The notes: a model not told the origin generated them from the sequence alone. 5,269 nucleotides of DNA from an uncultured Collinsella sp. (GCA_900762015.1 CAAFEX010000004.1:1-5269); one strand, 5' to 3'. Positions 1-5,228 are shown, numbered from the stretch's first letter. Numbers and translations are program-made.

Positions 1-14
1 AAGCATATGTTCGA
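1..14. promoter_or_regulatory. Possible LexA (SOS) box, imperfect
   Basis: Positions 4-14 read CATATGTTCGA, which is identical to the right part of the Gram-positive/actinobacterial LexA box (GAACATATGTTC core with flanking CG). The left half reads AAG instead of GAA, so 12 of 14 bases of GAACATATGTTCGA match. It sits 2 nt from a near-perfect NrdR box and probably lies upstream of a leftward gene outside the window. The match is visible; LexA binding is inference. The site touches the window edge, and CATATG is itself a palindrome, which inflates the apparent symmetry. Confidence 0.3.
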
Positions 15-16
15 AA

Positions 17-32
17 ACACAATATGTTGTGT
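17..32. promoter_or_regulatory. NrdR box (ribonucleotide reductase repressor site)
   Basis: ACACAATATGTTGTGT is a 16-bp palindrome that fits the published NrdR-box consensus acaCwAtATaTwGtgt at every position except one (G for A at position 10). The flanking A and T extend the inverted repeat to AAACACAA/TTGTGTTT around TATG. NrdR is the ATP/dATP-sensing repressor of ribonucleotide reductase operons, and its boxes usually occur in pairs about three helical turns apart. No second box is visible to the right, so a partner would lie beyond the left edge. The only gene to the right points leftward and is already terminated, so the regulated gene is most likely a leftward one outside the window (nrdD/nrdG, nrdJ, nrdAB or nrdR itself). 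That target is inference. Confidence 0.6.
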
Positions 33-42
33 TTACAGCAAC

Positions 43-70
43 GGCGGGATGCCACCTGTGGCACCCCGCC
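43..70 (-). repeat. Hairpin-forming inverted repeat, 13-bp arms
   Basis: GGCGGGATGCCAC (43-55) and GTGGCACCCCGCC (58-70) form an inverted repeat with a 2-nt centre, so the innermost pairs must open to make a loop. The one imperfect pair (49/64) is A-C in a plus-strand RNA but a G-U wobble in a minus-strand RNA, which favours a minus-strand transcript. However, the minus-strand continuation (GTTGCTGTAA) is not U-rich, while the plus-strand side has only TTTC. It may be a weak terminator, a protein-blocking structure or part of a dispersed repeat. I cannot decide between these. Confidence 0.45.
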
Positions 71-193
71 TTTCAACCTCAACCTTCAAGTTGACCTTGA
101 GGCGATTTTTGCGTCCCTTTACATGCCGTTCACATCGCCCCCAAACTCCCCCACCCAAGGCACGTGCGGCCCACCACCGCGACGACAAGTGGC
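71..193. other. Non-coding stretch, no gene seen
   Basis: No open frame here looks like a real gene. Small features are visible: a nested dyad at 77-102 (CCTCAA with TTGAGG outside, TCAA with TTGA inside); GGCGAT (102-107) matching ATCGCC (134-139) as a wide 6-bp inverted pair; and a strand-biased C-rich stretch (138-172), so the minus strand carries GGG, GGG, GGGGG and GGGGG runs. The first two G-runs are separated by 13 nt, so this is not a canonical quadruplex. It lies between the xerD terminator and the NrdR-box promoter region and may belong to a dispersed non-coding element. Confidence 0.4.
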
Positions 194-264
194 AAAAAAT
201 GGGACGGGCCCCAGATTGCCCATGCGCGCGCAAAAGCACGCCGCGGCAATCTGGGGCCCGTCCC
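194..264 (-). terminator. Intrinsic terminator of pyrG-xerD with perfect 20-bp stem
   Basis: Reading leftward, 264-245 (GGGACGGGCCCCAGATTGCC) pairs perfectly with 220-201, giving 20 uninterrupted base pairs. The 24-nt apex (244-221) can fold further as GCGUGC/GCGCGC around UUUU. The minus strand then continues ATTTTTTG, the U-tract expected of a Rho-independent terminator; the plus-strand exit lacks a U-run, so it acts leftward. It starts 33 nt after the xerD stop. The stem is much longer than the 11-bp terminator stems elsewhere in this window, which raises the possibility that it derives from a repeat or miniature element. Confidence 0.85.
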
Positions 265-297
265 CAAATACCTATAAATATGCAGGCCAGCGATGTG

Positions 298-1239
298 TTA
301 ACGATGTGCCAGCGGGTGCGCCGCCAGATAGACCTCGGTCAGTTGCGTACGATCGACATGAGTGTAGACCTGCGTGGTCGATATATCGGCATGTCCCAAG
401 ATCTCCTGCAGCACACGGAGGTCTGCGCCGCCCGCAAGCATATGGGTGGCAAAGGAGTGACGCAGCGTATGGGGATGGAGTCCCACCAGCCCCACCTGGC
501 GCCCATACCGCTCGCATATCGCATGCACGGCCTGGCGCGACAGGCGACGTCCGTTCTTATTCAAAAAGACCGCCGAGGTCTCGGTTCCACGGGCATGGGC
601 CGCCAAGCGAGAACGTCCCTCAGTTACATAGAGCGTCAGAGCTCGCGCCGCGCTTCCCACCAGCGGGGACAGGCGTTCCTTTGAGCCCTTACCGCGAACG
701 AGTACAAAGCCATCGTCAATATGGATATCGCCCACATCGAGCCCCACCAACTCGCTCACACGCAAACCGCATCCGTAGAGCACTTCCAAGATGGCATGGT
801 CGCGCAAGCCCATCTCGCCCTCGGGGAAGTCTTGATCGAGCAGCGCCGAGACATCCTCCACCGATAGATACTCCGGCAAACGCTCAGCCTTTTTAGGCAG
901 GCGCAACGCCGTCGTTGGATTTTGGGCCACAGCCCCATCGCGCACCAAAAAGGCATGCAGGCCCTTCACGGCCGCAAGCGCACGCTCCACCGAGGCATCG
1001 GAATAGCCCCCATCGCGACGGTCGGCGACAAAGCCCTCCACGACCTGACGAGTCACCTCTTCAAAAGACACAATACCCGCCCGCTCCAGATAGGCGCAGT
1101 ACGTTGTCAGGTCACGACGATAGGCCGCAATCGTGTTGCGCGCCAAACCCCGCTCGACCGCGAGGTAATCGAGATACTCCCCCGCCGCCACGGCGAGCGA
1201 CGAGGGAGTAGCTTCGGTATGTTCCTTATTCGACGGCAC
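298..1239 (-). CDS. xerD: Tyrosine recombinase XerD
   Basis: Site-specific recombinase that, with XerC, would resolve chromosome dimers at dif beside the FtsK translocase. From the GTG at 1239 it is 313 aa (E. coli XerD is 298). An N-terminal SAM-like/core-binding domain (about residues 17-105, with GLARNTIAAYRRDL) precedes the catalytic domain. All six catalytic residues are visible: R160 (CGLRVSEL), K184 (GKGSKER), H257 and R260 (HPHTLRHSF), H283 (LGHAD) and Y292 (VYTHV). The ending near AAHPLAHR resembles the HPRA end of XerD, so I prefer XerD over XerC, although paralogues in the genome could change that. The frame stays open into pyrG, but that part overlaps the CTP synthase end and has no family similarity. 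GTG 1239 is 2 nt after the pyrG stop with no well-placed Shine-Dalgarno, suggesting translational coupling; GTG 1191 is an alternative start. Neighbouring pyrG and xerD genes are known in Actinobacteria. Confidence 0.93.
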   Translation of the reverse strand: MPSNKEHTEATPSSLAVAAGEYLDYLAVERGLARNTIAAYRRDLTTYCAYLERAGIVSFEEVTRQVVEGFVADRRDGGYSDASVERALAAVKGLHAFLVRDGAVAQNPTTALRLPKKAERLPEYLSVEDVSALLDQDFPEGEMGLRDHAILEVLYGCGLRVSELVGLDVGDIHIDDGFVLVRGKGSKERLSPLVGSAARALTLYVTEGRSRLAAHARGTETSAVFLNKNGRRLSRQAVHAICERYGRQVGLVGLHPHTLRHSFATHMLAGGADLRVLQEILGHADISTTQVYTHVDRTQLTEVYLAAHPLAHR

Positions 1240-1241
1240 CC

Positions 1242-2903
1242 TTAGTCCGTAGCGAGGTTCATGGGCGTCACCTGCAGACGGTCGACACCCTCGTGCTGGC
1301 CGATCGAAGCGCGTACGAACTCGCGGAACAGCGGCTGCGGGTTGGTCGGGCGGCTCTTGAACTCGGGATGAGCCTGGGTTGCCACATACCACGGATGCAC
1401 GTCGCGCGGCAGCTCGACCATCTCGACCAGGCGCTCGTCAGGCGACAGACCCGAGATAACCAAACCGGCGTCCTCGAGCTGGTCGCGGAAGGCGTTGTTG
1501 AACTCAAAGCGGTGACGGTGACGCTCGTAGACGAGTTCCTCGCCATATGCCTCGCGAGCAAGGGTATCGGCGGCGAGCTTGCATGGATAGGCGCCCAGGC
1601 GCATGGTGCCGCCCTTCTCGGTCACGTCCTCCTGCGAGCTCATCAGATCGATGACACTATACGGGCCATCCGGATCGAACTCAGAGGAGCTGGCGCCGGC
1701 AAGGCCGACGACATTGCGCGCAAATTCGCACACGGCCACCTGCATACCCAGGCAAATGCCCAGATACGGAATCTTGTGCTCACGGGCAAACTCGGCCGCG
1801 AGGATCTTGCCCTCCAGGGCGCGCTTGCCAAAGCCGCCGGGGACCAGGATGCCCGAGGCGTCGCCCAGAACCTCGGAGACATTCTGCTCGTCGAGGCTCT
1901 CGCCGTCGACCAGCTGGACGTCCACATGGCGATCGTAGAAGACGCCCGCATGGTGCAGGGCCTCGATAACCGACAGGTACGCATCGGGCAGCTGCGTGTA
2001 CTTGCCCACGACGGCGATCTTCACCTTGTCGGCGTGATGGTTGGCGTGATTCTGTTTGCGCAGGAACTCGTTCCACTCGCTCATGTCGCGCTCACGCGGG
2101 TCCAGACCCAGGCGCTCGCAAATGCGCAGGTCAAAGTCCTGCTCGGCAAGCAGCTGCGGAACATCGTAAATGCTCGCGCAGTCCTCGTTGGTAAAGACAC
2201 AATCGGTGTCGACGTCGCAGAAGCTTGCGATCTTTCCGCGGATAGCGTCATCGATATGGTGGTCGGAGCGCAGCACGATAATATCGGGCTGGATGCCAAA
2301 GCTGCGGAGCTCCTTGACGGAATGCTGTGTGGGCTTGGTCTTGACCTCGTGGGCGGCGGCGATATAGGGAACGAGCGACACGTGGATGTAGCAAACGTTC
2401 TCGGGGCCGGCCTCCTTGCGGTACTGACGGATGGCCTCGACAAACGGCTGGGACTCGATGTCGCCGATCGTGCCGCCCAGCTCGGTGATGACTACATCGG
2501 AGCCGGTCTGCTCCTCGATGCGGCGGAACTTGTCCTTAATGGCATTGGTGACGTGGGGAATCACCTGCACGGTACCGCCCAAAAAGTCGCCGCGACGCTC
2601 GCGGGCGATTAGGCTTTTGTAGATGGCACCGGTCGTAAAGTTGGAATCGCGGGTCAGGTTCTCATCAATAAAGCGCTCGTAATGACCCAGGTCCAGGTCG
2701 GACTCGTAACCATCCTCGGTAACGAAGACCTCACCATGCTGGAACGGGCTCATGGTACCGGGGTCGACGTTCAGATACGGGTCGGCCTTCTGCATCGTTA
2801 CTTTGTAGCCACGCGACTTGAGCAGACGGCCCAGCGAGGCCGCGGTGATACCCTTGCCCAGGGACGAAACCACGCCACCGGTTACGAACACATGCTTGGT
2901 CAT
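1242..2903 (-). CDS. pyrG: CTP synthase (glutamine-hydrolysing)
   Basis: Cytosolic enzyme converting UTP, ATP and glutamine to CTP, the last step of pyrimidine nucleotide synthesis. The 553 aa match the family length (E. coli 545). The N-terminal synthetase domain (about 1-270) opens with the P-loop region GGVVSSLGKG (9-18, K17), then KADPYLNVDPGTMSPFQHGE (39-58), the D71 region (DLDLGHYERF), ELGGTIGDIESQPF (141-154) and KTKPTQHSVKEL (188-199) of the UTP/CTP site. The C-terminal class I glutamine amidotransferase domain (about 294-535) carries the oxyanion strand PGGFGKR (355-361), nucleophile C384 in GICLGMQ, and H512/E514 in AHPEF; RHRHRFEFNN (461-470) is also typical. No key residue is missing. 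ATG 2903 is preceded by AGGTAA (2915-2910), 9 nt after AGG. xerD follows after 2 nt. Its own promoter and leader hairpin lie upstream, separated from the winged-helix gene by a terminator. Confidence 0.98.
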   Translation of the reverse strand: MTKHVFVTGGVVSSLGKGITAASLGRLLKSRGYKVTMQKADPYLNVDPGTMSPFQHGEVFVTEDGYESDLDLGHYERFIDENLTRDSNFTTGAIYKSLIARERRGDFLGGTVQVIPHVTNAIKDKFRRIEEQTGSDVVITELGGTIGDIESQPFVEAIRQYRKEAGPENVCYIHVSLVPYIAAAHEVKTKPTQHSVKELRSFGIQPDIIVLRSDHHIDDAIRGKIASFCDVDTDCVFTNEDCASIYDVPQLLAEQDFDLRICERLGLDPRERDMSEWNEFLRKQNHANHHADKVKIAVVGKYTQLPDAYLSVIEALHHAGVFYDRHVDVQLVDGESLDEQNVSEVLGDASGILVPGGFGKRALEGKILAAEFAREHKIPYLGICLGMQVAVCEFARNVVGLAGASSSEFDPDGPYSVIDLMSSQEDVTEKGGTMRLGAYPCKLAADTLAREAYGEELVYERHRHRFEFNNAFRDQLEDAGLVISGLSPDERLVEMVELPRDVHPWYVATQAHPEFKSRPTNPQPLFREFVRASIGQHEGVDRLQVTPMNLATD

Positions 2904-2921
2904 ATTGAGTTACCTGCGCTT

Positions 2922-2953
2922 CCCGTAGAAGTTGTTTATCCACATCTTACGGG
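2922..2953 (-). promoter_or_regulatory. pyrG leader hairpin
   Basis: In the minus-strand leader, CCCGTA (2953-2948) pairs with TACGGG (2927-2922). The stem can continue inward through GA/TC and GT/AC with a bulge and a mismatch, leaving a loop around GGATAAACA. The 5' arm begins within one to three bases of the transcription start expected from the upstream promoter, and the hairpin ends 6 nt before the Shine-Dalgarno AGGTAA. A short hairpin at the very 5' end of a pyrimidine gene recalls the start-site-switching leaders of enterobacterial pyrC and pyrD, but here the ribosome site itself is not in the stem. A regulatory role is inference. Confidence 0.4.
2936..2944 (+). promoter_or_regulatory. 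Perfect DnaA box in the pyrG leader
   Basis: TTATCCACA on the plus strand is identical to the high-affinity DnaA box consensus. It lies just downstream of the expected pyrG transcription start, inside the loop region of the leader hairpin. With equal base frequencies, an exact 9-mer on either strand would be expected about 0.04 times in a window of this size, so it is somewhat unlikely by chance, though many motifs were considered. Only one box is seen, and no AT-rich unwinding element or cluster is nearby, so this is not an origin. DnaA control of pyrG would be inference. Confidence 0.4.
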
Positions 2954-2961
2954 TCTTCATT

Positions 2962-2990
2962 GTAATACTCGCGCCGCGGACCGTTCGCAA
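2962..2990 (-). promoter_or_regulatory. pyrG-xerD promoter
   Basis: On the minus strand TTGCGA (2990-2985) and TATTAC (2967-2962) are separated by exactly 17 nt, each matching the sigma-70-type consensus at four of six positions. TATTAC continues as TATTACAAT, so an overlapping TACAAT (2964-2959) is another possible -10. Initiation would fall near 2951-2955, giving a leader of about 50 nt. The element lies between the upstream gene's terminator and pyrG, where a promoter is needed. Confidence 0.55.
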
Positions 2991-3022
2991 TTTTTCTCGC
3001 GTGCGATTGCATTTCTCAATCT

Positions 3023-3057
3023 TGAAACAAAACGCCGCCCGGTTTCCCAGGCGGCGT
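3023..3057 (-). terminator. Intrinsic terminator of the winged-helix gene
   Basis: Reading leftward from 3057, an 11-bp stem (3057-3047 with 3042-3032) closes a GAAA tetraloop and is followed by TTTTGTTT. The pair 3049/3040 is U-G in minus-strand RNA but A-C on the plus strand, confirming leftward action. It begins 24 nt after the stop of the upstream gene and isolates that gene from pyrG. Confidence 0.9.
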
Positions 3058-3081
3058 CGCTATGGCAAGGGTTACATGCTG

Positions 3082-3420
3082 CTATCGATCAGCAACCTCG
3101 TCCTCAAGCATTTCTTGAACGAGCATGCCGGTACGGACGCCCTCAAGATACCACTCGCCACGTTCGGTGAGGCAAATGCCATTTGCAAGCTGACCGCCGT
3201 CGTCGCTATAACGCGAGACGACATCAATCATGCCTTCGGAATCCAAGCGATCGATTGCGGCGCGGGCACGATACGGCGAAACCCCCACGCGCTCGGCAAG
3301 CGTTTTGCGCGAGAAACCATACGGCCCGCCATTGTCTTCGGTTTGCTGGTCGATTTCCATCAACACCAGCACCTCAACACGCTTCATATCGTTGACACTC
3401 GCACGACCCTTGCCCGCCAT
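3082..3420 (-). CDS. Small winged-helix DNA-binding protein
   Basis: A 112-aa soluble protein, probably a transcriptional regulator. Residues about 12-26 form a first helix (MKRVEVLVLMEIDQQ). A helix-turn-helix follows at about 37-62 (SRKTLAERVGVSPYRARAAIDRLDSEG), then a wing (about 64-86, with SRYSDDGGQLANGICLTERG) and an acidic C-terminal helix (about 87-112). The order resembles MarR/PadR-type or generic winged-helix regulators, but I cannot name a family member and no ligand site is visible. ATG 3420 is chosen because GAGGAGG (3432-3426) lies 5 nt upstream. The frame also opens at a GTG at 3474, but that start has no well-spaced ribosome site and its 18 extra residues look unstructured. 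The gene is monocistronic, with its own terminator. Its target is unknown; neighbouring pyrG or its own promoter are guesses. Confidence 0.8.
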   Translation of the reverse strand: MAGKGRASVNDMKRVEVLVLMEIDQQTEDNGGPYGFSRKTLAERVGVSPYRARAAIDRLDSEGMIDVVSRYSDDGGQLANGICLTERGEWYLEGVRTGMLVQEMLEDEVADR

Positions 3421-3425
3421 AGCAG

Positions 3426-3432
3426 CCTCCTC
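3426..3432 (-). promoter_or_regulatory. Strong ribosome binding site deciding the start
   Basis: GAGGAGG on the minus strand lies 5 nt before the ATG at 3420. It is the best Shine-Dalgarno sequence in the window and settles the start of the winged-helix gene against the longer GTG reading. Confidence 0.85.
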
Positions 3433-3532
3433 AAACCGAGCACGAGCATCTAACGCGCCGTGCGCGACCGACACACCTCACGATGGCAGGTAATATCCAT
3501 CATGCGGCATCCCGCTAAGGATGAAACAGTTA

Positions 3533-3548
3533 CGGTTATTGTATACCG
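3533..3548 (-). promoter_or_regulatory. Candidate promoter -10 region with small dyad
   Basis: The minus strand reads TATACAAT at 3545-3538, containing TATACA and TACAAT, both close to the -10 consensus. It is framed by CGGT (3533-3536) and ACCG (3545-3548) as a short inverted repeat that could be an operator. No convincing -35 lies 16-18 nt upstream. If used, the leader of the winged-helix gene would be a little over 110 nt. The rest of 3433-3532 holds only short dyads, for example CGCGC/GCGCG at 3454-3466. Confidence 0.3.
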
Positions 3549-3574
3549 CTCAAATTGTTTCTAGGCAGGTAAAC

Positions 3575-3597
3575 GGCTATTTTTCGCCGAAATAGGC
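3575..3597. repeat. Imperfect inverted repeat upstream of the winged-helix gene
   Basis: GGCTATTT (3575-3582) and AAATAGGC (3590-3597) pair at seven of eight positions around a 7-nt centre. It lies between the terminator of the UPF0371 gene and the candidate promoter of the winged-helix gene. It has no U-tract, so it is not an obvious terminator; it could be a protein-binding dyad. Function unknown. Confidence 0.3.
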
Positions 3598-3609
3598 GCT
3601 TTATTGATC

Positions 3610-3642
3610 AAAAAGCCGTACCGGGCGCCAACCCGATACGGC
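3610..3642 (-). terminator. Intrinsic terminator of the UPF0371 gene
   Basis: Reading leftward, GCCGTATCGGG (3642-3632) pairs with CCCGGTACGGC (3625-3615) as an 11-bp stem with a 6-nt loop, followed immediately by TTTTT. One pair is U-G in minus-strand RNA but a C-A mismatch on the plus strand, so it is built for leftward transcription. It begins 34 nt after the stop codon at 3677. Confidence 0.92.
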
Positions 3643-3676
3643 CAAAATGCAATGCAATTACCGCGGTGCTTCAAAC

Positions 3677-5158
3677 TTAGCGGTGGAAGAAACCGCGGCG
3701 CTCAAACTTGGGCTCGCAGCACACGTTGATACCCAGTTTGCGCAGTACCGTCTCGTCCGTCGGCGAGATAATCACGCTAAAGAAGGCATCGCAACCGCGC
3801 AGTTGCTCCAGGCCCGAAAGGACGCGAGCGGCCGTCTCACTCGTGGCCGAGGTGATCGACAGCGCCATAAGCGTCTCGTCGGTGTGGAGGCGCGGGTTTT
3901 TGCTGCCCAGGAAATGCGTCTTGAGCTTGCTGATGGGCTCGATCGCCTCATCGCTAATGACCTCGAGCTCAAGGTCGACGCCCGAGACATGCTTGAGGGC
4001 GTTCATAATGAGCGAACTTGCGGCGCCCAGGCGCGTGGAGGTCTTACCGGTCACCACGGAGCCATCGGGCATGACCATGGCGCCCACGGGACCACCCGTC
4101 AGCTGCTCCCTGGTAAGGGCGGCCGAGCGCGCCGGCGAGTAGTTCTTATCGATGCCGGCTTTCTTCATAATAATCTTGAGGCGGTCGACCTGCTCGTCAC
4201 CCACGCCGGTACGGCGCACATTTTCGACCGCGGTAAAGTAGCGGCGGACGATTTCCATCTTGGAAGCGTCACGGCAGGCATCGTCATCGGTGATGGCAAA
4301 GCCGACCATATTGACGCCCATGTCCGTGGGGCTCTGGTAGGGGCTCTTGCCCAGGATCTTTTCCATCAGGGCACGGACCACCGGGAAGGCCTCGACGTCG
4401 CGGTTGTAGTTGACCGTGGTCTTGTTGTAGGCCTCAAGGTGGAACGAATCGATGATATTGGCGTCGTCGAGGTCAGCCGTGGCGGCCTCGTAGGCAATAT
4501 TGACCGGATGCGTCAGAGGAAGATTCCAGACCGGGAAGGTCTCGAACTTGGCATAGCCGGCGGCGGTACCGTGCTTATGCTCGTGATACAGCTGCGAGAG
4601 GCAAGTGGCGAGCTTGCCCGAGCCGGGGCCGGGTGCCGTCACGACAACGAGCGGACGCGTGGTCTCGACAAACTCGTTCTTGCCGTAGCCATCGTCGGAC
4701 ACGATCAGATCGACATCGTGCGGATACCCCTCGATGGGATAGTGCAGCTTGGCGGGAATACCGAGCGCATTCAGGCGGTTGCGGAACACATCGGCAGCAG
4801 GCTGGCCGGCGTACTGGGTGATGACCACAGCCGCGACGGCAAAGCCGTTGCCGCGGAACAGGTCAACCAGGCGCAGCACATCCTCGTCATAGGTAATGCC
4901 AAGGTCACCACGAGCCTTGTTTTTCTCGATGTGGTTCGCGTTGATCGCAATGATAACCTCGACATCGTCGGCGATACTCTTGAGCATGCGGAACTTGCTG
5001 TCCGGTTCAAAACCCGGCAGCACGCGACTCGCATGATAGTCATCGAACAGCTTGCCGCCAAACTCCAAATAGAGCTTGCCACCAAACTGCGAGATGCGCT
5101 CCTTAATGTGAGCAGCCTGCAGCTCGATATACTTCGCGTTGTCGAAACCCTGGCGCAT
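3677..5158 (-). CDS. UPF0371/DUF1846 family protein, function unknown
   Basis: A 493-aa protein with the hallmarks of the UPF0371 (DUF1846) family: GFDNAKYIELQ (4-14), FGGKLYLEFGGKLFDDYHASRVLPGFEP (25-52), VIIAINANHIEKNK (68-81), and the glycine-rich TAPGPGSGKLATCLSQLYHE (174-193) followed by YAKFETFPVWNLPLTHPVN (202-220). The glycine loop resembles a P-loop but is not a strict Walker A: the first glycine position is P176 and the residue after GK is L183. No signal peptide or membrane helix is evident, so it is probably cytosolic. Length and both ends look complete. The start is ATG 5158, with GGGAG (5169-5165) 6 nt upstream; an in-frame TTG at 5182 is less likely. The gene has its own TATAAT promoter and terminator, so it is a single-gene unit. 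The biochemical role is unknown, and I assign none. Confidence 0.9.
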   Translation of the reverse strand: MRQGFDNAKYIELQAAHIKERISQFGGKLYLEFGGKLFDDYHASRVLPGFEPDSKFRMLKSIADDVEVIIAINANHIEKNKARGDLGITYDEDVLRLVDLFRGNGFAVAAVVITQYAGQPAADVFRNRLNALGIPAKLHYPIEGYPHDVDLIVSDDGYGKNEFVETTRPLVVVTAPGPGSGKLATCLSQLYHEHKHGTAAGYAKFETFPVWNLPLTHPVNIAYEAATADLDDANIIDSFHLEAYNKTTVNYNRDVEAFPVVRALMEKILGKSPYQSPTDMGVNMVGFAITDDDACRDASKMEIVRRYFTAVENVRRTGVGDEQVDRLKIIMKKAGIDKNYSPARSAALTREQLTGGPVGAMVMPDGSVVTGKTSTRLGAASSLIMNALKHVSGVDLELEVISDEAIEPISKLKTHFLGSKNPRLHTDETLMALSITSATSETAARVLSGLEQLRGCDAFFSVIISPTDETVLRKLGINVCCEPKFERRGFFHR

Positions 5159-5197
5159 GAATGGCTCCCGTCCCGTTTCCAATTAATGTTCTAGGCG

Positions 5198-5203
5198 ATT
5201 ATA
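5198..5203 (-). promoter_or_regulatory. Promoter -10 of the UPF0371 gene
   Basis: The minus strand carries an exact TATAAT at 5203-5198. Initiation would fall near 5190, giving a leader of about 32 nt that includes the GGGAG ribosome site. The expected -35 region (about 5221-5226) reads GGTATC or GTATCG, a poor match, and no TG extension precedes the -10. The promoter may therefore need an activator or an alternative sigma factor, or be weak. Confidence 0.65.
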
Positions 5204-5209
5204 ACGGAG

Positions 5210-5228
5210 CCCGCCCTCCCCGATACCC
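5210..5228 (-). promoter_or_regulatory. G-quadruplex motif in the UPF0371 promoter
   Basis: On the minus strand 5228-5210 reads GGG-TATC-GGGG-A-GGG-C-GGG: four G-runs of three or more with loops of 4, 1 and 1 nt, a canonical quadruplex pattern. It lies on the non-template strand and overlaps the place where the -35 element should be, 6 nt upstream of TATAAT. The pattern is seen directly; folding in the cell and any effect on transcription are inference. Confidence 0.55.

Noticed and set aside
71..110. A MerR-type operator or plus-strand promoter around the dyad with TTGACC
   Set aside because: The dyad is off-centre by one base, and no -10 lies at 17-19 nt from TTGACC or in a convincing position after TTGAGG; no plus-strand gene follows.
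33..239. A 68-codon minus-strand frame, and plus-strand frames of 225 and 290 codons starting at 7 and 24
   Set aside because: They run through the terminator hairpin and, for the plus-strand frames, antisense to xerD; they have no ribosome site and proline/arginine-rich translations typical of non-coding GC-rich DNA.
70..264. A cobalamin or fluoride riboswitch in the left intergenic region
   Set aside because: Short phrases resemble parts of those aptamers (GGGACGGGCCC, GGCGATG), but the conserved cores are absent and the first is simply an arm of the terminator.
1240..1392. N-terminal extension of XerD into pyrG
   Set aside because: The extra residues are the out-of-frame shadow of the conserved end of CTP synthase, with no tyrosine recombinase similarity; the remaining length from GTG 1239 fits the family.
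1293..2612. A 439-codon plus-strand open frame antisense to pyrG
   Set aside because: pyrG on the other strand has all its motifs in place; the antisense translation is low-complexity and matches nothing I recognise.
2922..2990. A replication origin suggested by the perfect DnaA box
   Set aside because: There is only one box, no AT-rich unwinding region, and no dnaA/dnaN genes nearby.
3647..5194. A 515-codon open frame on the plus strand covering the whole UPF0371 gene
   Set aside because: It is antisense to a clearly recognisable family protein, its translation has no recognisable domain, and long antisense frames are a normal by-product of codon bias in GC-rich genes.
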